Below are positions 14,522 through 20,014 of a stretch of 20,014 nt of DNA, piece by piece. The DNA lies in the NCBI GenBank assembly GCA_002501605.1, contig DANW01000023.1:1-20014 (forward strand), written 5' to 3'. The stretch is from Euryarchaeota archaeon UBA28 (GTDB lineage: Archaea; Thermoplasmatota; Poseidoniia; Poseidoniales; Thalassarchaeaceae). Positions within the stretch are counted from its first letter, which is position 1, and every line of letters begins with the position of its first letter. The notes beneath the pieces were generated by a model. It saw nothing but the letters and a program-made list of their open reading frames with translations, did not search any database and was not told the origin of the DNA. The translations under genes and the position numbers were made by a program.

Positions 14522-17500
14522 TCAGACTACGTCAGCAGGGTCTACTATAGCTTGCAATACCGAGGTTTCGGATATTGTCCCTCCCTCATCGTAGTCCAGC
14601 CAAGCTCCGTTCAATGTGATTCTTGACCTTAACTCGTTGTAAACTACAATTATTGTGGGAAGTAGTATGGCGCTGGTAAGTAGTGCTAGAGCGATTAATG
14701 CCATCATAAGAAGGAAGAAATTTTGAAGGCCGGGAATTGCTACGAATAGGCCTGCGGCTAAACCGGCACATGTCGTAGCAGTAGTCTCGAAAATCGTACG
14801 TCCCGTTGTGACGACGGATCTGACTATGCCCGCAGGAGTCTCTCCCTCGTCTCTTATCCTGTCTATGATGTGAATTGAGTCGTCAACGCCTATTCCGAAG
14901 ACTATGGTCCCTATCATCGCGGTGAAGACATTGACATTAACTGAGCCCCCTCTCATAAGTAGAGGCTGCCATAACACCACAACCGCCACTGCGGTCATCG
15001 TAAATATCGCTAGTCTCGGGGATCTGAATAATACGGCCATTGCAAAGAGTAGGATTATCATTGTCCATAATGTAGTCTCATTCTGAGCCTTGTGGATTCC
15101 AGAGTTAATGTCGATTGAAATGGGGAGCCCTCCAGTTAGCTTGGAGTTGATGACTCCCTCGTCGGCAAGTGTGGTGGACCTGCACTTCGTGGCACCTTCA
15201 CACCCTCCTTCCGAGAGGAATCCGTCAATAGTGTCTCTAAGCCCAGTTGCGTCTTGGATGTTGATGTATGGTTGCCATGCGTAGACTAGGGTCTTGGTCT
15301 CCCCACTCCCCTGATCAGCATTCATCAGCATGGACCTTATCTCCGGACTCAGAGTATCGAAAACGACGTTGACCATGTCCTCTTTCGAGGACAGTGTAGT
15401 GAAAGCCAGATCGCCGCTTGTCAGGCACTCAATCTGCAATGGGTCATCCCAACAAGAAGAGTGAAGGATGTCCCACAACGACCTATCGAATGTCTGCTGC
15501 CCGGTAACATCATCTTGTACATGAATCGCTTTCAGAATGTCTACAATGCTCGTTGTGTCGGTAAATTCAACATTGTCGACCTTGATTTGCATTGCTTCTA
15601 TCGAGTCCAGGACAGGTATGTCTCTTATTGGAGCCGTGCCATTGAATGAGCCTCTTTCAGTGGCATCGATGATGAACAGATTTGTTTGCCCCCCTTCGAA
15701 CTCATAGCTATACTCCCTGAGGGCTTCATATGATTCCAATCCGGGTGGCACCTCGTCAGACGATCCAGTAATGTCCTTGCCGAGTTCTTCCTCAAGAATC
15801 ATCACTCCGCCAGCAGTAGTCACGATTGCTACTAGCATTACCACGATGGTGAACCTGACAGGAATCTTGCCTATTGACTCCCAAACTACATCCAGAATTC
15901 CGAGGGCGATTGTCAAGGACAGCATAGATGCTATGATCAGGGAGTTGATGGTCGACATTGCGCCGGAATATGACAGAGCGAAGGCCGCAATTGCTCCGAT
16001 AGCTATCGAAACGTAGACAGTTTGATTCGTAGACATATCCATGTTTCCTGTTGATTTCCTGTATCTCAGTAGCTGGATAAGAGCTGGGACCATCACCATA
16101 GAAAGGAGGAATGTTACGAAGATGCCGAGCAAGAGTGTGGTACCTACTGTCCTCATAGGCTGAATTGGAACAAGGCTGTCCCAAGTGAGAACGCTGAAAC
16201 CGATAATTGTGGTTAATGCCGATAGGAAGATGGCGTGTCCAGTTGTCATGGCCGCTCTTACGGTCGCGGTGAGGCTGATTAGTGGGTCCCATGGGTCAAT
16301 CGATTCAGTCTCCAGGCCATCTCTGTTCAACTTCCAAGACCTTTCCAGATGATCCTCAACTAGCTGTTGCCGATTTTCCTCGATACGATTCGTCAGATGA
16401 AGTGCGTAATCAACACCCAAGCCTACCAATATCGGACCGGCGGAAATAATCATTGGCGTTAGCATGATATCAAGAATCACTGTGGTTCCGAAGGTTATCG
16501 CTAGACTCATCGCTATTGGAGTTCCACAGATGATTATGACCTTCGCATTCCTGTGGAGAATTAGCATTGCTAGAGCTACCAAGGCCAAGCTAGCAGGAAG
16601 CATTGTCTCGACCAGTTCTAGGTATATGGCGTCAGATACGTCATGAAGGACAGGGGTGAGTCCCGTTACTGTCACCGCTCTTCTGGGCGGGATGTCATCA
16701 AGTCTCTCAGTATCCATCGTTGATGTCAACTCGTAGGTTGTGTAGCAAAGCTTGCAGTTCTCCTCTAACTCGTCGCAGACGCCACTGCCATCATCATCGC
16801 ATCCCTCGCGGATTTCCCCGTCAGGGCCTAGGCCATGGACGTAGGCCTCGGCAAAAGCTAGGAATGCCTTGTGGTCTTTGACTTGGCCGAATTTGGGATC
16901 GTCGCGAGGAGGTATATCGGTCCCTCCCATATCGAACGATATTCCCATGATTATGACTCCGGTATCCCAAATTCCATCACCATTGGTGTCCCTGACCATT
17001 GACTCCATCAGAGACCCAGCATTTTCCACGAACTGATCGACTCTCTCTTGCTCATCTGGAATCTCATACCCGTAGTAAGGGTTGAGACCTGCAATGGCGC
17101 AGTTCTGCCCATCACTAACGGGGAGTCCATGCTTCTCCATAGCACAATTGAATCTCCAAGAGGAAGAGTTTGCCTCTTTGATAACCTGGGAGGGAGATAG
17201 GACCCATACGACCCCATCATTCATTCCTCTGTCGCCCTTGTCCCAGTCTAATCCTCGATCGAAAGTCCCCTCTCCCGAGGTATCATCCCCTTCAATCCAA
17301 GACATCTGCGACAGGACGTTGACAGATGTTATGTTCTCTTCGGTTCGTTCTGAGATTGAAGCGATTGAGTTTCCGGTTTGGAGGTAAATTATGACCACAT
17401 CAGTTGACCATTGTTCCCTGACCTCCGACAGCAGGTCAGAAGAGTCTGCCCCGTCAGGAAGATATACCTCAACATCGCCATTTATTTGTTGTTGGAAGTC

Positions 17501-17920
17501 CATGGCGAATTGTCCGATAACGGAGGTGACCAATAACAAGAATGCGACAAAGATGCCCGGGCTCCTCAAAATCGTGGCGTACGCTAACTCGTTCAACCTT
17601 CGGTAGGAAGAATGTGCTATATCGGCGGCGTCATCCACCAGTTGGCCTACAGTATCGATGGCGTTTCCGACAGGGCCCTCATAAAACACCCTTCTAGCAG
17701 AGTTTACTCCCTCCCTTATCGGCTGGATTTTCTCGAAGAAGGATTGCCAAAACTCCTCCTCATCATCTACTGATTCATCAGCCGATTGAGAGAATCTGTC
17801 TACAGCTACCTCATCGCTCACAATATGTTGCGGTAACACGCCCCAAATGAGCATTGGCATCTGATGGAATTCCAAAGCACCTAAAATCGGGGAAAATAAT
17901 AACTCCTCAGACTGACTCAT
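14522..17920 (-). CDS. MMPL/RND-superfamily membrane protein with Cys-rich extracytoplasmic domains
   Basis: A very large (about 1132 residues from the ATG at 17920) two-halved RND-type permease, probably a proton-coupled lipid, sterol-like or export transporter; the substrate is unknown. Numbering from the longest frame (GTG at 17962): helix 1 at about 134-153, first outer domain to about 450, five helices at about 450-632 with the RND signature GLGVDYALH (D518), then helix 7 at about 704-722, a second outer domain and a final helix bundle carrying GIGVDDSIH. Two extra hydrophobic segments (about 650-694) separate the halves, giving about 14 predicted helices rather than 12. The first outer domain has Cys 273, 288, 388, 396, 403 and 406 and an Asp-rich CDDDGSGVCDE loop. 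The second has further Cys pairs. The start is uncertain: GTG 17962, ATG 17956, ATG 17920, ATG 17860 (TATA-like ATTTTAG 21-27 nt upstream) and GTG 17821 (MSDEVAVDRF) are all in frame. It is divergent from the thioredoxin/VKOR genes. Confidence 0.9.
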   Translation of the reverse strand: MSQSEELLFSPILGALEFHQMPMLIWGVLPQHIVSDEVAVDRFSQSADESVDDEEEFWQSFFEKIQPIREGVNSARRVFYEGPVGNAIDTVGQLVDDAADIAHSSYRRLNELAYATILRSPGIFVAFLLLVTSVIGQFAMDFQQQINGDVEVYLPDGADSSDLLSEVREQWSTDVVIIYLQTGNSIASISERTEENITSVNVLSQMSWIEGDDTSGEGTFDRGLDWDKGDRGMNDGVVWVLSPSQVIKEANSSSWRFNCAMEKHGLPVSDGQNCAIAGLNPYYGYEIPDEQERVDQFVENAGSLMESMVRDTNGDGIWDTGVIIMGISFDMGGTDIPPRDDPKFGQVKDHKAFLAFAEAYVHGLGPDGEIREGCDDDGSGVCDELEENCKLCYTTYELTSTMDTERLDDIPPRRAVTVTGLTPVLHDVSDAIYLELVETMLPASLALVALAMLILHRNAKVIIICGTPIAMSLAITFGTTVILDIMLTPMIISAGPILVGLGVDYALHLTNRIEENRQQLVEDHLERSWKLNRDGLETESIDPWDPLISLTATVRAAMTTGHAIFLSALTTIIGFSVLTWDSLVPIQPMRTVGTTLLLGIFVTFLLSMVMVPALIQLLRYRKSTGNMDMSTNQTVYVSIAIGAIAAFALSYSGAMSTINSLIIASMLSLTIALGILDVVWESIGKIPVRFTIVVMLVAIVTTAGGVMILEEELGKDITGSSDEVPPGLESYEALREYSYEFEGGQTNLFIIDATERGSFNGTAPIRDIPVLDSIEAMQIKVDNVEFTDTTSIVDILKAIHVQDDVTGQQTFDRSLWDILHSSCWDDPLQIECLTSGDLAFTTLSSKEDMVNVVFDTLSPEIRSMLMNADQGSGETKTLVYAWQPYINIQDATGLRDTIDGFLSEGGCEGATKCRSTTLADEGVINSKLTGGLPISIDINSGIHKAQNETTLWTMIILLFAMAVLFRSPRLAIFTMTAVAVVVLWQPLLMRGGSVNVNVFTAMIGTIVFGIGVDDSIHIIDRIRDEGETPAGIVRSVVTTGRTIFETTATTCAGLAAGLFVAIPGLQNFFLLMMALIALALLTSAILLPTIIVVYNELRSRITLNGAWLDYDEGGTISETSVLQAIVDPADVV

Positions 17921-18003
17921 CGGGTAAATAATCAGGCTACAATCTCGATTGGGCATAACCACGTACCATCAGACTCTAAGATGGACAGTCCCTCGGGGGC
18001 ACG

Positions 18004-18687
18004 ATGGCGAGGCGTAGGGCGAAGGCGGCACCTAAGGGCAAAGAAGAGGATGTTAGAACAGTAGCAATGCTCGTTACCGCGGGAATAATCAGCCTAGTTG
18101 TCGCAATTTCTGTAATTCTGGCACCTATACCTCAAGTTGGCCCTGACGAGGGGAATCAAGCGCCTGATTTTGTTGCGGATGCCTACAACGGATTTGGTTG
18201 GGACGAATACAGGCTCTCCGACAACTATGATTGGGACTGGAACGGTTCATCGGACAGTAAGTGGATGTTGATTTATTTCATGGATACTGACTGTCCTTAT
18301 TGTTGGGTCGATGGTGATGAAATGAGTCAACTACACTCCCAGTGGTCTGATAGGGTAAACTTCGTCACGGTCGCAGCTGAGCTGAGCATTCCTAATCATG
18401 ACAGCACCCGAGGAGAAATTGAAGCATTTAGAGACAAAACCTCGTATTTTGGATGTAATAGCGACAGGGACGACTGTATTGACAGGCCTGGAACCCCAAA
18501 TGACTGGCCATATGTCGATGACCGATCCATGACGATAATGAACACGTGGGGCCTCTCAGGGACTCCTGTTTCATTCATCCTTGAGCCTGATGGTACTGTA
18601 GCTTGGAATAAGAATAAGCATCAGGGGCAAGGAGGAGATGGAGAGGAGCTTTCAGAGGCCTTGCAAAGGCTGGTAGGTGGTCAATGA
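18004..18687 (+). CDS. Membrane-tethered thioredoxin-fold disulfide oxidoreductase (DsbA/TlpA-like)
   Basis: A 227-residue protein with a basic N-terminus (MARRRAKAAPKGK), one membrane helix at about 19-40 and an extracytoplasmic thioredoxin-like domain. The active-site pair is C97 and C100 in DTDCPYCW, and the cis-proline loop is T187-P188 in GLSGTPVSF, the usual partner in the fold. A further pair, C151 and C158, lies in the region between and could form a structural disulfide. The likely role is to form or exchange disulfide bonds in exported proteins. The stop overlaps the VKOR start by 4 nt (ATGA), so the two are translated from one message and probably act as a redox couple, with VKOR reoxidising this protein. 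ATG at 18004 follows a weak TATA-like CTCTAAG 24-30 nt upstream. A reductive TlpA-type role cannot be excluded, but the VKOR partner favours oxidation. Confidence 0.9.
   Translation: MARRRAKAAPKGKEEDVRTVAMLVTAGIISLVVAISVILAPIPQVGPDEGNQAPDFVADAYNGFGWDEYRLSDNYDWDWNGSSDSKWMLIYFMDTDCPYCWVDGDEMSQLHSQWSDRVNFVTVAAELSIPNHDSTRGEIEAFRDKTSYFGCNSDRDDCIDRPGTPNDWPYVDDRSMTIMNTWGLSGTPVSFILEPDGTVAWNKNKHQGQGGDGEELSEALQRLVGGQ
18675..18680 (+). promoter_or_regulatory. Shine-Dalgarno-like site for the VKOR gene
   Basis: AGGTGG lies inside the end of the thioredoxin-like gene, 3 nt before the ATG at 18684 and 6 nt before the next in-frame ATG at 18687. The better spacing for 18687 makes the second ATG a real alternative start. 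It contrasts with first genes in this window, which show TATA boxes close to the start and no such site. Confidence 0.4.
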
Positions 18688-19253
18688 TGAGCGTCATCAC
18701 TCCCCCACTGATCGCATTCATAGCAGGAATAGTGGCTTCTAGCTACCTGTTGATCAAGGCCAAAGATAATTCAGGAGAGCAGGGCACATTGGGGGTGCTA
18801 AACGCGAGCATGGGATTCTCAGCCGTTGGCATTATGGGATCCGGATGGACATGGGCAATACACAACTCAATGATAATGGGGTCTTCCTCGATGTGTGCTA
18901 CGGAGGGCCTAGTACAATGTGGATCGGTTATCGGAGACCCTCAGTGGAATAATCTCTTTGGAATCCCATGGGGGCTAATTGGAATTGTCTCTTTCGCCCT
19001 GATATGGTTCTTTGTCCTTTCAATTAGGATGGACATACATGCTAAGTGGGCGTCCGGGTATGTAGATTTGCTGTTCTATGTCAGTCTAGCAGGAGTTCCA
19101 TTCGTCATATGGCTGGTTTTAGTGGAGCTGACAATGGTTGACGGAGCACCACACATTTGCCCTTACTGCACTGTTATACACATAGCCCTAATTGGCATGG
19201 TTGCCTGTTCCTACTTCCTCAGGCAGAAGAGAGACACTGGGGCATGGTCCTGA
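18684..19253 (+). CDS. Vitamin K epoxide reductase (VKOR) family membrane protein
   Basis: A 189-residue integral membrane protein that oxidises a thioredoxin-like partner and passes electrons to a quinone, the archaeal/bacterial functional counterpart of DsbB. Hydrophobic segments lie at about 7-24, 39-57, 92-113, 128-148 and 164-179. The two diagnostic Cys pairs are present. The loop pair is C71 and C79 (CATEGLVQC), followed by a Ser (S81). The active-site CxxC is C159/C162 (HICPYC). The stretch NNLFGIPWGLIG (89-100) matches the family's conserved segment after the loop. Unlike many VKOR homologues, no thioredoxin domain is fused to it; the separate gene that overlaps it upstream would supply that function. 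It lies second in a two-gene unit with an ATGA overlap. Confidence 0.93.
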   Translation: MMSVITPPLIAFIAGIVASSYLLIKAKDNSGEQGTLGVLNASMGFSAVGIMGSGWTWAIHNSMIMGSSSMCATEGLVQCGSVIGDPQWNNLFGIPWGLIGIVSFALIWFFVLSIRMDIHAKWASGYVDLLFYVSLAGVPFVIWLVLVELTMVDGAPHICPYCTVIHIALIGMVACSYFLRQKRDTGAWS

Positions 19254-19298
19254 ACCTGCATCCGATGAACTCAAGTCCGTTTGCATTCTCCAAGCACC

Positions 19299-20014
19299 AT
19301 GCACCTAGTTACCGGAGGGGCCGGTTTCATCGGCTCCCACTTAGTTGACGCCCTAGTATCTCGAGGAATCAGTGTAAGAGTATTCGACAATTTTTCAAGT
19401 GGGAGGGAGGAATTCCTGTCCCATCATCAGGGAACAGGAAATGTCGAGGTGGTCCGTGGAGATCTTCTCAACATAGACGAGGTGCAGTCTGCAATGTCTG
19501 GCATAGAAATGGTCCATCATTTGGCGGCTAATCCGGACATTAGACTAGGGACGGAAGTTACTGACACGGACCTCAAGCAAGGTACCTTGGCGACGTACAA
19601 TGTCCTAGAGTCGATGAGAAAGGTGGGAGTCGATAAGATTTCTTTTTCCTCTTCCTCTGCAATCTACGGAGAAGCTGAGGAAATGCCTACTCCTGAGACA
19701 TACGGGCCTGTGATGCCAATTTCACTTTATGGTGCTTCTAAACTCGGTTCTGAGGCATTGATAACGGCATGGGCTGGTACATTCGGAGCCAATGCGTGGA
19801 TACACAGGTTTGCCAATATTGTTGGACCTAGGGGGACTCATGGTGTGATTTTCGACTTCATTCACAAATTGAAGAAAGACCCAAGTAGACTTGAGGTCCT
19901 AGGGAACGGCATGCAGGAGAAATCGTACATGTCTGCAGAGGACTGTGTGCGTGCAATGGTTCACTTGGTGGACTTTTGTGCGGAGAAAGTCAGTTTGTAC
20001 AATCTTGGGACAGG
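19299..20014 (+). CDS. NAD-dependent sugar-nucleotide epimerase/dehydratase (extended SDR), C-terminus cut by window edge
   Basis: The first 238 codons of an extended short-chain dehydrogenase, open to the window end. The Rossmann motif TGGAGFIGS lies at residues 5-13, an acidic residue ends the second strand (VRVFDNFSSG), and GDL follows at the adenine-binding position. The active-site Ser lies in SSSSAIYGE and the Tyr/Lys pair in SLYGASK. RFANIVGPRG matches the substrate-binding part of GalE-like enzymes. Such enzymes epimerise or dehydrate UDP- or dTDP-sugars for surface glycans; which sugar cannot be told. The start ATG at 19299 is the only one that gives the complete glycine motif. It lies 45 nt after the VKOR stop on the same strand, so it may be part of the same transcript. 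Glycan precursors would suit the many N-x-S/T sequons in the window's surface proteins, but this link is inference. Confidence 0.93.
   Translation, partial: MHLVTGGAGFIGSHLVDALVSRGISVRVFDNFSSGREEFLSHHQGTGNVEVVRGDLLNIDEVQSAMSGIEMVHHLAANPDIRLGTEVTDTDLKQGTLATYNVLESMRKVGVDKISFSSSSAIYGEAEEMPTPETYGPVMPISLYGASKLGSEALITAWAGTFGANAWIHRFANIVGPRGTHGVIFDFIHKLKKDPSRLEVLGNGMQEKSYMSAEDCVRAMVHLVDFCAEKVSLYNLGT

Overview
The window reads as part of the chromosome of an uncultured planktonic archaeon, most plausibly a marine Thermoplasmatota lineage (Marine Group II/III, 'Poseidoniales'-like). This is inference, not a placement. It rests on an archaeal-type RNase P RNA, an archaeal-style AsnRS, TATA-like boxes sitting about 22-34 nt upstream of start codons (leaderless style), and very large secreted Asp-rich and subtilisin-like proteins with one C-terminal membrane anchor. 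No insertion sequence, CRISPR array, integrase or phage gene was seen; this looks like ordinary core chromosome with large surface-protein genes.

Layout. Positions 1-101 (minus) hold the first codons of another exported protein. A 1035-residue surface protein (290-3397, minus) follows, with three PPC-like beta domains, a thrombospondin type-3 Ca-binding stalk and a membrane anchor. Next come a 3-hydroxyacyl-CoA dehydrogenase (3459-4307, minus) and a giant 2027-residue membrane-anchored subtilisin-like protease (4369-10452, minus). A tRNA-Gln(TTG) on the plus strand (10553-10628) directly abuts the stop codon of an isovaleryl-CoA-dehydrogenase-like acyl-CoA dehydrogenase (10629-11843, minus). 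This is followed by asparaginyl-tRNA synthetase (11890-13218, minus), tRNA-Lys(CTT) (13275-13351, minus) and ribose-5-phosphate isomerase A (13396-14118, minus). RNase P RNA (about 14213-14510, plus) sits between rpiA and a large MMPL/RND-type membrane protein (14522-about 17920, minus).

The right end runs on the plus strand. A membrane-tethered thioredoxin-fold protein with a CPYC site overlaps by 4 nt a VKOR-family disulfide-generating membrane protein (18004-19253). An NAD-dependent sugar-nucleotide epimerase/dehydratase follows and is cut by the window edge.

How the parts may work together. The exported proteins (TSP3 stalk, subtilisin, MMPL ectodomains) and the VKOR/thioredoxin pair fit a cell that displays surface proteins, some disulfide-bonded, and digests external protein. 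The acyl-CoA and 3-hydroxyacyl-CoA dehydrogenases would suit oxidation of amino-acid or fatty-acid carbon. No wholly new system is evident. The most distinctive observations are the (AB)3-B-(AB)3 architecture of the TSP3 stalk with six Cys pairs at exactly 20-residue spacing, the 203-residue Asp-to-His separation in the subtilisin, and the very tight packing of non-coding RNA genes against convergent protein genes.
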